A stretch of DNA of 14,458 nucleotides from an uncultured Thalassospira sp. (GCA_946885765.1 CAMPHD010000042.1:1-14458); one strand, 5' to 3'. Counted from the stretch's first letter, positions 1 to 7,344 are shown. Notes: generated by a model from the letters alone, not told the origin. Translations and numbers: made by a program.

Positions 1-202
1 GATGGTGGCTTTGGGGGCCGTCATCGCGGAGCGGCTGGCCTTCGCTTTGTTTGGAGCGCAGCCAGTTGATCAGGGACGGGCCGAGTACAAAGGCCAGAAC
101 AAGCGATGTGATAATCGCGCCGCCGGTCCGAAACGTGATGTATCGGAACAGGTTGAAAATCGGAAACTGGTCGGCCAGCGGATAAAGCAGATTATAGAGC
201 AT
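1..202 (-). CDS. mraY: MraY, phospho-N-acetylmuramoyl-pentapeptide transferase (N-terminal part, cut by window edge)
   Basis: MraY is the integral membrane enzyme that transfers phospho-MurNAc-pentapeptide from UDP to undecaprenyl phosphate, giving lipid I. Only the first 67 codons are inside the window and the rest lies beyond base 1. The ATG at 202 opens a reading frame beginning [13 protein letters not shown], followed by a hydrophobic first membrane segment (around residues 27-43). It then carries the family signature [12 protein letters not shown] (residues 55-66), which precedes the active-site region in MraY proteins. The start lies 24 bases after the murF stop, with AGAAGGA about 13 bases upstream as a rather distant ribosome site. 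Position after murF matches the usual dcw order. Identification is firm for the visible part; nothing can be said about the catalytic residues. Confidence 0.9.
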   Translation of the reverse strand, partial: MLYNLLYPLADQFPIFNLFRYITFRTGGAIITSLVLAFVLGPSLINWLRSKQSEGQPLRDDGPQSHH

Positions 203-226
203 CGCCCCGGGGGTTCCTTCTGCGTC

Positions 227-1657
227 TTAACTTTTGGATGCAGCGCCAGACGCGCCATCCGGTGATTTTAAGGCCGAGACAATTTTCGAAACGTAAATGC
301 CAAGCGATCCTTTGACCAAAACCACGTCGCCCGCCTGCAAATCGGCCTTTATCGGCGCGATTGCGTCTTCGGCGGCGTCAAAATGGCCAGCATGGAGTTC
401 GGCAGGCAGGGTTTCCTTTAGGGCGGCCATCAGCGGGCCGACCGTATATACACGTTCAATGTCAAGGGCAACCAGTGGCTGATGCAGGTCTGCATGCATT
501 TTTTGCGCATTATCGCCCAGTTCGCGCATATCGCCCAGAACGGCGATCTTGCGCCCCGATCCTTGGGGTTTGCTTTGCGAAAGCACACTAAGCCCCGCCA
601 TCATCGAGGTCGGGTTGGCGTTATAGGCATCGTCAATCAGGGTATAGGTGCCGTCAGCCCCATTGGGCAGCGGCAGAATATGGGTTTCACCGCGGCCCGC
701 AGGCGGGGTGAAATCGGCCAGATCCTGTGCGGCGCGCAGCACATCGCCGCCGATTGCATCGACACAGGCGAGAACGGCGAGCGAGTTCATGACCCAGTGT
801 TCGCCGGGGCAGCCGATGAAATATTCGATATCGCGGCCACCGATACGCGCACGCACGGCAGAACCATTGGTGACAATGTTGGCCTCGAACAGGCGGTAAT
901 CGGCCATGGCATCCGTGCCAAAGCATTTGATGTTTTTAATGCCGAGTTCCCTGGCCCGACGCGCGAGTGCAAAATAATGCATGTTGTCGCGGTTCAGGAT
1001 CACGGTGCCATCGGTATCAAGGCCGTCGAAAATCTCGGATTTCGCCTTGGCGATTTCGGCCTCATCCTTGAAATATTCGGTATGTGCGCCAACCACGGTT
1101 GTGATCAGGGCGACTTTGGGCCGGACCATCTTGACCAGCGGGCTGATTTCGCCGGGATGGTTCATGCCGATTTCAAACACGCCATATTCCGCCGCGACCG
1201 GCAGGGTGGCGAGGCTCATGGGGACGCCCCAATGGTTATTGAAGCTGGCCGGGCTGGCGTGGGTCTGGCCCTGTTCGTTCAGAACGTATTTAAGGGCTTC
1301 CTTGGTGCCGGTTTTGCCGACAGAGCCGGTGATCGCAATGATTTTGGCGGTGCTGCGTTCACGACCGGCAAGGCCAAGACGGACCATGGCATCAAGCGTA
1401 TCATCGACGACCAAGGCCGGTGCGCCATTGCCAAGAGTTTTGGTGTCCGACACCATCGCGGCGGCACAGCCGTTATCAAGGGCGGTCTGGGCGAATTTGT
1501 GGCCGTCGAAATTGGGACCGGAAAGCGCGATAAACAGATCGCCCTTGGCGGCCTTGCGGCTGTCAATTGATACGCCGGACGCCTGCCAGTTGCCGGTTGC
1601 CTTGCCCCCGGTGGCTTTTTCGGCGTCTTTTGCCGTCCATAAAACAGCCTTGGTCAT
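227..1657 (-). CDS. murF: MurF, UDP-MurNAc-tripeptide--D-alanyl-D-alanine ligase
   Basis: This cytoplasmic ATP-dependent ligase adds the D-Ala-D-Ala dipeptide to UDP-MurNAc-tripeptide, the last soluble step of peptidoglycan precursor synthesis. The 476-residue length is normal for the family. The N-terminal substrate domain shows GVSIDSRKAAKGDLFIALSG (28-47). The central Mur ligase domain has the P-loop GSVGKT (111-116), FNNHWGVP (139-146) and EIGMNHPGEI (162-171). The C-terminal domain opens near GRGE (311-314) and holds DDAYNANPTS (342-351), the conserved ADP/Mg contact region. The ATG at 1657 has no strong Shine-Dalgarno sequence, only an A-rich stretch with AAGAAA. It follows murE after 65 non-coding bases, the widest gap in this operon. 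The product feeds MraY, encoded next. Confidence is high from motifs and context. Confidence 0.97.
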   Translation of the reverse strand: MTKAVLWTAKDAEKATGGKATGNWQASGVSIDSRKAAKGDLFIALSGPNFDGHKFAQTALDNGCAAAMVSDTKTLGNGAPALVVDDTLDAMVRLGLAGRERSTAKIIAITGSVGKTGTKEALKYVLNEQGQTHASPASFNNHWGVPMSLATLPVAAEYGVFEIGMNHPGEISPLVKMVRPKVALITTVVGAHTEYFKDEAEIAKAKSEIFDGLDTDGTVILNRDNMHYFALARRARELGIKNIKCFGTDAMADYRLFEANIVTNGSAVRARIGGRDIEYFIGCPGEHWVMNSLAVLACVDAIGGDVLRAAQDLADFTPPAGRGETHILPLPNGADGTYTLIDDAYNANPTSMMAGLSVLSQSKPQGSGRKIAVLGDMRELGDNAQKMHADLHQPLVALDIERVYTVGPLMAALKETLPAELHAGHFDAAEDAIAPIKADLQAGDVVLVKGSLGIYVSKIVSALKSPDGASGAASKS

Positions 1658-1722
1658 TTTTGGGTTTCTTTCGTATCCGCATCCAGCACGATCTTTGGCG
1701 TCGTGGCTGGTTTTAAAATCAA

Positions 1723-3183
1723 TCAGTTACCGCCCAGAAGGATGTTGCGCGCAACCGCGGCATCATCAAAGGGAAGAACCGTATCGCCGATAATCTGGCC
1801 TCTTTCATGGCCTTTTCCGGCAATAATAAGAATATCGTTGCGTTGCAAGATACCAATGCCGCGTTTGATCGCCTCGGCCCGGTCGCCGATTTCAACGGCA
1901 CCCTCGCAGGCGGCCTTGATCGCGGCACGGATTTTGGCGGGGTCCTCGCTGCGCGGATTGTCATCGGTGATGATGGCGATATCGGCGTTTTCCTTGACCA
2001 CGCGGCCCATTTCCGGGCGTTTGCCGGTGTCACGGTCGCCACCGGCACCAAAGACGCAGATGATGCGGCCCTTGGCATGCGGGCGGACGGCCTTGATCAC
2101 GGTTTCAAGCGCATCGGGGGTATGGGCGTAATCGACAAAGACCGGCGCGCCGAAGCTGGTTTTGCCAACCAGTTCCATGCGGCCCCGGACACCTTCGAGC
2201 TTTTCAAGGGCGGCAACCGCATCATCGATATCGGCACCCGATGCAATGACGCTGCCAAGGGCAGCCAGGGCATTCATCACCTGGAACGAGCCCATAAGCG
2301 GCAGATGTACACCATATTCGCCGCGGTCGATGGCGAGTTTAAGTTTGGTGCCGGTGGCATCGGGCTTTGCTTCGAGCAGTTTGATATCATCGGCAGCAAC
2401 GCCATAGGACATCACCGAAATGCCGCGTCCCTCGCACATCGAGCGCAGGATTTTGAATTGCGGGACATCGGCATTCAAAACCGCCGTGCCGTTTTCGGCC
2501 AGAAGATCGGCAAACAGGCGGGCCTTGGCGGCGAAGTATTTTTCGAAATTGCCGTGATAATCAAGATGATCACGGGTCAGGTTGGTAAACGCCGCAACCG
2601 TGACCTTGACCCCGTCAAGGCGATGCTGGTCAAGCCCGTGCGAGGAGGCTTCCATCGCAACATGGGTGACGCCGATTTCAGCCATTTCATTGAGGCTTTG
2701 ATGAAGTGCGACCGGATCGGGGGTGGTCAGCGAGCCGGGGATTTTCGCCCCGGCGGCACGGATGCCAAGGGTTCCGATGGAGCCCGACATATTGCCCATG
2801 ATGGTCCAGAGCTGTTCGGTGAAAACAGCGGTGGAGGTTTTACCGTTGGTGCCGGTAATCGCCGCGATATTGGCCGGTTGTTTGCCATAGAAGCGCGCGG
2901 CCAGTTGTGCATAACGCTGACGCGGGTTTTCCACCGGGATCAGTGGAACGGTTGCGGCGGCGGGTTTTGGCGTGCCGTCCTTTGCAAGGATGGCCGCGGC
3001 ACCCAGCCGGATCGCATCATTGATGTATTTCGATCCGTCGGTTTTGGCACCAGACAGGGCGGCAAACAGATAGCCATCCTTCACGGTGCGTGAGTCTGCT
3101 GTCAGGCCCGTAATGTTCGGGTCCTGTCCGTCGGCATGTTTAAGTGCCGCTTGATCACCTGCCATGAGTTCAGAAAGACGCAA
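1723..3183 (-). CDS. murE: MurE, UDP-MurNAc-L-Ala-D-Glu--meso-diaminopimelate ligase
   Basis: MurE is the cytoplasmic ATP-dependent ligase that adds the third amino acid to the peptidoglycan stem peptide. I place the start at a TTG (3183-3181), giving 486 residues beginning MRLSELMAGD, which matches the usual MurE N-terminus. A GGGGGAG ribosome site sits seven bases upstream. The frame is open further upstream to 3276, but that adds 31 Arg-rich residues that are just ftsI read in another frame. The protein has the ATP-binding loop GTNGKT (111-116), VDYAHTPDAL, the DNPR motif (408-411) that in this family goes with meso-diaminopimelate specificity, and GKGHE (456-460). The start overlaps the end of ftsI by 14 bases, so translation is probably coupled. 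An ATG at 3165 would be an alternative start but has no ribosome site. Confidence 0.96.
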   Translation of the reverse strand: MRLSELMAGDQAALKHADGQDPNITGLTADSRTVKDGYLFAALSGAKTDGSKYINDAIRLGAAAILAKDGTPKPAAATVPLIPVENPRQRYAQLAARFYGKQPANIAAITGTNGKTSTAVFTEQLWTIMGNMSGSIGTLGIRAAGAKIPGSLTTPDPVALHQSLNEMAEIGVTHVAMEASSHGLDQHRLDGVKVTVAAFTNLTRDHLDYHGNFEKYFAAKARLFADLLAENGTAVLNADVPQFKILRSMCEGRGISVMSYGVAADDIKLLEAKPDATGTKLKLAIDRGEYGVHLPLMGSFQVMNALAALGSVIASGADIDDAVAALEKLEGVRGRMELVGKTSFGAPVFVDYAHTPDALETVIKAVRPHAKGRIICVFGAGGDRDTGKRPEMGRVVKENADIAIITDDNPRSEDPAKIRAAIKAACEGAVEIGDRAEAIKRGIGILQRNDILIIAGKGHERGQIIGDTVLPFDDAAVARNILLGGN

Positions 3184-4888
3184 GTTTGCGCTCCCCCTTG
3201 CGAAGGTCGATCTGCAGCGCTTGCTCAATCTCCGGCGCCTTCGCATTCGCCGGTTCAATGCCCAGAAGGGGAGCAATACGTGTCACAACCTTGCCTACTG
3301 CCGGGGCGGACACCCAACCGGCTGTGGCAAATCCATAGGTTTCTTTGGTGCCTTTGGGCTCGTCCAGCGTCACCAGAACCACATATTTCGGGTCCTGCAT
3401 CGGGAAGGCGGCGACAAAGGTCGACATGCGGGCGTTCTTGACATAGCGCCCGTTCACGAGTTTTTCCGACGTCCCGGTTTTACCCCCAAGGAAGTAACCC
3501 GGAACTTCAGCCTTTTTGCCCGACCCATCGGTCACGACAAGGCGCATCAGGCGCCGCATCTTGTCCGAGGTTTGCCGGGAGATAATACGTTCACCCGCCG
3601 GTGCGCCATCCTGTTTGAGGATGGTTGCCGGGCGCAAAATGCCGCCATTTGCAAGGGCGGAGATGCCGCTGACGACCTGAAGCGGTGTCACGGCAAGACC
3701 ATGGCCAAACGAGATGGTCATGGTGTTCACTTCGCGCCACGGATTGGGCACAAGCGGAGAGCCGACTTCGGGCAGCTCGATCTGTGGTGTGTCGAGAATG
3801 CCGAATTTCTTGAGATATGCGCGCTGGGTCTCGGTCCCGAAATCAAGGGCGATACGGGCCGAGCCGATGTTGGACGAATATTTGATGATTTCGGCCACCG
3901 ACAGCCAGCGGTTTTCGCCGCGATAGTCGCTGATGGCGAAGCGCCCGACGCGGATCGGCTGGGAGGCGTCATACATGCTTTGCAGATTGACGGTGCCGGT
4001 TTCAAGCGCAATCGCGGTGTTAAACAGTTTGAACACCGAGCCCATTTCATAAACGCCCAGCGTCGCGCGGTTAAAGCGCGCATCAGCCGGGGCCTGACCG
4101 GGGCGGTGCGGATCAAAATCGGGCAGCGACATCATGCCGAGCACTTCGCCGGTATAGATATCCATGACCATGCCGGTCGCACCGACCGCGTCATAGGTTT
4201 TCATCGCGCTTTCGACTTCTTCCTCAAGCGCGTATTGAATACGGGTATCAAGCGAGAGTTGCAGCGGACCGTTATTGATGCGCAGTTCGTTATCAAACTG
4301 GCGTTCGGCACCGGCGATGCCGTTATTGTCGATATCGGTGAAGCCCAGCACATGGGCAAACAGACGGCCATGCGGATAGACGCGGCGTTCTTCGCGCTGG
4401 AAATTCAGCCCCGGCACGCCAAGCGAGTTGACGGCATATTGCTGTTCGGGCGTCAGGTTGCGGCGGATCCAGACGAAAGCCTTTTGCGAGCTTAGATGAC
4501 GGATCAGGGTATCGCGATCCAGATCGGGCAGCACGGTCAGCAATTGATCCGCCGATCCAACCGGGTCCTTGATCACGCGCGCATCGGCATAAAGCGAATT
4601 GGTCGGAAGGTCCGTCGCGATCAGCATGCCGTTGCGATCAACGATATCTGCACGTTCGGTTTTAAGTTCGCGCGTGTCCGATCCCGATGCCATTTCGGGT
4701 TCGTTGCCCTGGCGCAGAACGGTGGCATCGACCAGACCGGCGGTAATCCAGACAAAACCAACGGCAAACATCGCGCCGGTAATGAAGATGCGGTTGCGCG
4801 CGGTTTCAATCGCGTGGCGTTCACGTTGATCGGGGCTCAGTTCCGGGCGGTCGCCGCGCAGCCAGTATGAGAAACGATAGAAGCTCAT
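3170..4888 (-). CDS. ftsI: FtsI (PBP3), septal peptidoglycan D,D-transpeptidase
   Basis: FtsI is the divisome transpeptidase that cross-links septal peptidoglycan on the periplasmic side. The 572-residue protein has a short cytoplasmic N-terminus, one membrane anchor (about 33-57), a class B PBP dimerisation/pedestal domain (about 70-210) and a transpeptidase domain. All three active-site motifs are present: SVFK with the acylated serine (284-287), SSN (338-340) and KTGTSEK (470-476). The ATG at 4888 overlaps the ftsL stop as ATGA, so the start is well supported by coupling. The 3' end overlaps the murE start by 14 bases. It is placed directly after ftsL, whose product belongs to the same divisome subcomplex. 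PBP2 of the elongasome is the main paralogue that could be confused, but dcw context makes FtsI clear. Confidence 0.97.
   Translation of the reverse strand: MSFYRFSYWLRGDRPELSPDQRERHAIETARNRIFITGAMFAVGFVWITAGLVDATVLRQGNEPEMASGSDTRELKTERADIVDRNGMLIATDLPTNSLYADARVIKDPVGSADQLLTVLPDLDRDTLIRHLSSQKAFVWIRRNLTPEQQYAVNSLGVPGLNFQREERRVYPHGRLFAHVLGFTDIDNNGIAGAERQFDNELRINNGPLQLSLDTRIQYALEEEVESAMKTYDAVGATGMVMDIYTGEVLGMMSLPDFDPHRPGQAPADARFNRATLGVYEMGSVFKLFNTAIALETGTVNLQSMYDASQPIRVGRFAISDYRGENRWLSVAEIIKYSSNIGSARIALDFGTETQRAYLKKFGILDTPQIELPEVGSPLVPNPWREVNTMTISFGHGLAVTPLQVVSGISALANGGILRPATILKQDGAPAGERIISRQTSDKMRRLMRLVVTDGSGKKAEVPGYFLGGKTGTSEKLVNGRYVKNARMSTFVAAFPMQDPKYVVLVTLDEPKGTKETYGFATAGWVSAPAVGKVVTRIAPLLGIEPANAKAPEIEQALQIDLRKGERKLASF
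3191..3197 (-). promoter_or_regulatory. Ribosome binding site deciding the murE TTG start
   Basis: On the minus strand the sequence reads GGGGGAG, seven bases before the TTG at 3183, inside the last codons of ftsI. It is the best Shine-Dalgarno match near the 5' end of murE and favours the TTG over the in-frame ATG at 3165. This is inferred from spacing and homology of the N-terminus, not from data. Confidence 0.7.
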
Positions 4889-5319
4889 TCTCCGCCCTCC
4901 TGCTGGATGCTGGCAAGCGACGGGGAATTGATGATCATGGCTTCGGCGGCTTCGTCGGGGGCCAGTTCATCAGGGCGCGCGCGCGGGACCGGCAGGAAGG
5001 CCACGGCCTCGCCGAATTTATCAAGGCGATACTGATGCAGATCGGCATTTTCAGGCAGGTCATTGATGCTTGCCATCTGAAGCGGGGTGATCTGATCAAG
5101 TTTAAGGTAAGTCCTGGCGAGGGTTTCCACCCGCTGCGGACTGTTCAGGTAGCTCCATTCCGCATCAAGAACATGGATGGTTTCCTGTTCGGTCAGGATG
5201 TCCGACTGGATGGCGGAATAACGTTTTTCAAGGCGTTCGACTTCGTGCGACACCCAATAGGTACCAGCCCCGATAACGATGGTCAGAAACAGCCCGATAA
5301 AGGTCATGGCACGTGTCAT
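4885..5319 (-). CDS. ftsL: FtsL-like cell division protein
   Basis: FtsL is a small bitopic membrane protein that, with FtsB and FtsQ, scaffolds and activates FtsW/FtsI at the septum. The product is 144 residues: a two- to three-residue cytoplasmic tip, one membrane segment (about 4-24), then a predicted coiled coil (about 25-55, HEVERLEKRYSAIQ...), then WSYLNSPQRVETLARTYLKL, which is typical of alphaproteobacterial FtsL. A roughly 60-residue Pro/Ala/acidic tail follows. FtsL sequences diverge strongly, so the call rests on topology, the YLNSP-R-E-LA pattern and position between rsmH and ftsI. The start overlaps the rsmH stop (ATGA, 5316-5319), and the stop overlaps the ftsI start in the same way, suggesting strictly coupled translation. 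Confidence 0.9.
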   Translation of the reverse strand: MTRAMTFIGLFLTIVIGAGTYWVSHEVERLEKRYSAIQSDILTEQETIHVLDAEWSYLNSPQRVETLARTYLKLDQITPLQMASINDLPENADLHQYRLDKFGEAVAFLPVPRARPDELAPDEAAEAMIINSPSLASIQQEGGE

Positions 5320-6299
5320 TTGCGCCCCCCGACTGTTGCGGGCTGTTCGTTACGGGCGACCGCGCGCAGTTTGGCCGACCGCGCACGCGGATTGGCGCGC
5401 AGTTCGTCTTTTTGCGCGGTCACGGCCTTGCGGGTCAGGGTGGTGAAGGTCGGGGTTGCGACCTTTGGTTCGCCCGGAAGGCGGCGCGACATTTTCGCCG
5501 GATCGCCGGACCGTTCCTTCATGAAGGTTTTGACACTGCGGTCTTCGAGCGAATGGAAGGTCACGACCACCAGACGGCCACCGGGTTTCAAAAGGTTTTC
5601 AGCCGCCTGCATGGCGCGTTCAAGTTCGCCGAGCTCGTCATTGACGTAAATGCGAAGCCCCTGGAAGGTGCGGGTGGCGGGATCTATGCCGTCCTTGGAT
5701 TTGCGAACGACAGACCGGACCGCGCGGGCCAGTTGCAGGGTGGTTTCAAAGGGCGCCTCGGCGCGCATTTCAACGATCTTGTGCGCGACCTTGCGCGATG
5801 CGCGTTCCTCGCCATAACGGTAGATGACATTGGCGATGTCTTCCTCGTCGGCGGTATTGACGAAATCGGCCGCGGTCGGGCCGGACATCGACATGCGCAT
5901 GTCAAGCGGCCCGTCGGTGCGGAAGGAAAATCCGCGATCCGCCTGATCAAGCTGCATCGATGAAACGCCGATATCAAGGACGATGCCGTCAACCTGATCC
6001 ACGCCAGCGGCGGGCAGAAGCGTGCCCATATCGCCAAAGCAGCCTTCGACCATGTGGAAGCGATTGGCATAATCGGCTTCCATGGCCTTGCCGGTGGCAA
6101 CGGCGGTCGGGTCGCGGTCAATGGCGTAAAGTTCGCAGTCCGCATGATCGAGAATGGCGCGGGAATATCCACCCGCGCCAAAAGTTCCGTCCACCATGAT
6201 CTCGCCCGTCCCGGGGGACAGGGCATCGAGAACTTCGCGCAACAGCACCGGTTTGTGCGGGCCATCGCCTGTGGCGAAGCTTAGGTCATGGGTGCTCAT
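5316..6299 (-). CDS. rsmH: RsmH (MraW), 16S rRNA cytosine-1402 N4-methyltransferase
   Basis: RsmH methylates N4 of C1402 in the decoding centre of 16S rRNA using S-adenosylmethionine. The 327-residue protein has normal family length. It begins with HKPVLLREVLDAL (15-27), then the SAM-binding loop DGTFGAGGYS (37-46), the acidic IDRD (60-63), LDIGVSSMQLDQADRGFSF (108-126) and GPLDMRM (130-136). Near the C-terminus it has the VTFHSLEDRSVK segment. All are hallmarks of the MraW family. The ATG at 6299 overlaps the mraZ stop as ATGA. The C-terminal end is basic and overlaps ftsL by four bases. The gene sits between mraZ and ftsL as in most bacteria. There is no sign of damage or unusual composition. 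Confidence 0.97.
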   Translation of the reverse strand: MSTHDLSFATGDGPHKPVLLREVLDALSPGTGEIMVDGTFGAGGYSRAILDHADCELYAIDRDPTAVATGKAMEADYANRFHMVEGCFGDMGTLLPAAGVDQVDGIVLDIGVSSMQLDQADRGFSFRTDGPLDMRMSMSGPTAADFVNTADEEDIANVIYRYGEERASRKVAHKIVEMRAEAPFETTLQLARAVRSVVRKSKDGIDPATRTFQGLRIYVNDELGELERAMQAAENLLKPGGRLVVVTFHSLEDRSVKTFMKERSGDPAKMSRRLPGEPKVATPTFTTLTRKAVTAQKDELRANPRARSAKLRAVARNEQPATVGGRK

Positions 6300-6832
6300 G
6301 ATGCGTCCCCCTCGTCATCGGGGGCGGCTTCGGCGGTTGTTTCATCGCCGGGGGCAGCGGGGCGGCTGCCCGGCGCGAAATCGGATGCCGGTTTCAGTTT
6401 GAGGGTCGATCCGCGATTGAAGGTGCGGGTGCGGCTGGCGTTCTGCAGCGGTTTGAAGATTTCCGGGTTCCAGATGCGGAAGGTGCGGCCACGGCCAACA
6501 AAGGCGACCTGATCTTCGATGCGGGCGAATTCGATCAGTTCCGGGGGCAGGATGATACGGCCTTCGCCGTCAAACGGCAGCATGTGCGACGCGCCAAGAA
6601 TGGTATCGGCAAGGTCGTCGGCCTCGTCCGAGAACATCGCCAGATCGTCAATCGACGCGGCAATGCGGTCCATGTGGCTTTCGCCACAGCCTTCAAGGGC
6701 GGCTTCCTTGTGGGATTGGTACAGATAGATGCCAGCGAAGGTTTCACGATCAAGGGTCGCACGGAACCGCTTGGGCACGGAGACGCGCCCTTTTCGGTCC
6801 AGCTTGTGAATGTGCGTTCCTGTGAACAGCAC
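6296..6832 (-). CDS. mraZ: MraZ, transcriptional regulator of the dcw operon, with an extended acidic tail
   Basis: MraZ is a DNA-binding protein that forms ring oligomers and binds tandem TGGG boxes upstream of its own operon. The 178 residues hold two AbrB-like swapped-hairpin domains. The first contains KLDRKGRVSVPKRFR (10-24) and the second FDGEGRIILPPELIEFA (87-103), both with the Asp/Gly-Arg-hydrophobic-Pro signature of the family. The start is GTG at 6832, with AGGGGA eight bases upstream. MraZ proteins are usually about 140-160 residues. Here about 35 extra C-terminal residues (from about 145) are rich in Ala, Pro, Asp and Glu and probably disordered. The stop overlaps rsmH. First gene of the minus-strand operon, facing the box arrays at 6938-7130, so autoregulation is the natural inference. 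Confidence 0.95.
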   Translation of the reverse strand: MLFTGTHIHKLDRKGRVSVPKRFRATLDRETFAGIYLYQSHKEAALEGCGESHMDRIAASIDDLAMFSDEADDLADTILGASHMLPFDGEGRIILPPELIEFARIEDQVAFVGRGRTFRIWNPEIFKPLQNASRTRTFNRGSTLKLKPASDFAPGSRPAAPGDETTAEAAPDDEGDAS

Positions 6833-6840
6833 TTCGCCAT

Positions 6841-6846
6841 TCCCCT
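6841..6846 (-). promoter_or_regulatory. Ribosome binding site for the mraZ GTG start
   Basis: The minus strand reads AGGGGA eight bases before the GTG at 6832. There is an ATG at 6840 on the same strand, but it is in another frame that does not encode MraZ, so the GTG is the supported start. Confidence 0.65.
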
Positions 6847-6937
6847 GATCAAAAACCCATTTCGAACCGCCAGAGAGTGATCAGTTTCCGCGTCGAAATG
6901 GATATGCCCCGCATGACACCGTAAATGTGTCTACTTA

Positions 6938-6992
6938 TGGGGTACCATGGGTTTTGATGGGGGTCAATGGGAATTGATGGGATCAAATAGGG
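6938..6992 (+). promoter_or_regulatory. MraZ-box array A: tandem TGGG boxes at exact 10-base steps
   Basis: On the plus strand TGGG starts at 6938, 6948, 6958, 6968 and 6978, each exactly ten bases apart. A degenerate TAGGG at 6988 stays in the same register. The spacers differ, so the regularity is in the box and the phase, not in a copied unit. The known MraZ operator is direct TGGGN repeats separated by five bases, which is this spacing. The array lies 106-160 bases upstream of the mraZ GTG and reads on the strand opposite to mraZ. Most described operators have about three or four boxes; this has five perfect plus one imperfect. Binding by MraZ is inferred from family knowledge. Confidence 0.85.
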
Positions 6993-7032
6993 TAATAATG
7001 TGGTTTCCTGCGGCTTTGGGGCATATCGGAAT

Positions 7033-7046
7033 TGGGTGCAAATGGG
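7033..7046 (+). promoter_or_regulatory. MraZ-box pair between the two arrays
   Basis: TGGG occurs on the plus strand at 7033 and 7043, ten bases apart, in the same orientation as array A but not in its register (45 bases from the 6988 box). A further TGGG at 7017 is 16 bases before. This pair could be a weaker satellite operator; alone it would be easy to dismiss. Confidence 0.5.
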
Positions 7047-7084
7047 CCAAAAGTAACCGTTTTCCGGGTGATTTTCGGCTCTCG

Positions 7085-7130
7085 CCCATCAAAACCCACG
7101 CGTGTCCCCATGCCCGCCCATGCAAATCCA
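7085..7130 (-). promoter_or_regulatory. MraZ-box array B: TGGG boxes on the mraZ coding strand
   Basis: Reading the minus strand, boxes start at 7130 (TGGA), 7120, 7110, 7098 and 7088 (all TGGG). Steps are 10, 10, 12 and 10 bases. A weaker TGGT at 7141 is 11 bases further out. It has the same orientation as the mraZ transcript and lies about 250-300 bases upstream of the mraZ start. The 14-base stretch from 7098 to 7085 is identical to array A bases 6948-6961 in opposite orientation. The 12-base step in the middle breaks strict phase and might separate two half-arrays. Binding by MraZ is inferred. Confidence 0.7.
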
Positions 7131-7210
7131 TTTGCAGACCATTTTTGTCCTGCATGGGATGTGACGGGATGACGGAGAGGCATTTCACGCAACATGGCGA
7201 TGATCCGGTT

Positions 7211-7268
7211 TGGGTTTTGATCCCGGCTTCGGGGATTGGCATTTGATCGTTAATCGGTTTTGATGGGG
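7211..7268 (+). promoter_or_regulatory. Isolated copies of the TGGGTTTTGA box next to the EF-hand gene
   Basis: TGGGTTTTGA, the same ten bases seen at 6948 in array A and at 7098 in array B, recurs at 7211-7220. A related CGGTTTTGATGGGG lies at 7255-7268. They are 53 bases apart and so not a tandem array. The second ends 35 bases before the extended -10 candidate of the rightward gene. They may be single MraZ contacts or leftover copies; the functional meaning is open. Confidence 0.35.
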
Positions 7269-7300
7269 CAATGTTGCCCGCGATCCGATCCGTGCTGATA

Positions 7301-7309
7301 TGCTATGAT
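7301..7309 (+). promoter_or_regulatory. Extended -10 promoter candidate for the EF-hand gene
   Basis: TGCTATGAT (7301-7309) combines the TGn element with TATGAT, five of six matches to TATAAT. No clear -35 hexamer lies 16-18 bases upstream, which is tolerated in extended -10 promoters. Transcription would begin near 7316, leaving a leader of about 40 bases to the GTG at 7355. It also speaks against translation starting at the ATG at 7271. Prediction only. Confidence 0.4.
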
Positions 7310-7344
7310 GGTGATCCTGATGCGGGGCGGCGTCAGGACAGGCG

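Noticed and set aside
482..4495. Three long plus-strand open frames (482-1570, 1807-3093, 3164-4495) of about 360-440 codons
   Set aside because: They lie opposite murF, murE and ftsI, whose proteins carry intact family motifs. The antisense products are rich in Gly, His, Arg and Asp with no family resemblance, as expected of GC-rich antisense frames.
6938..7130. CRISPR array or tandem repeat element for the regularly spaced TGGG motifs
   Set aside because: The repeated part is only four to five bases at 10-base steps with no long repeat or spacer. It matches MraZ operator spacing, not CRISPR.
6947..7246. Open frames of about 90-100 codons on both strands in the mraZ upstream region
   Set aside because: They run through the TGGG arrays, have no ribosome site of note and no recognisable protein features. 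The regulatory arrays explain the sequence better.
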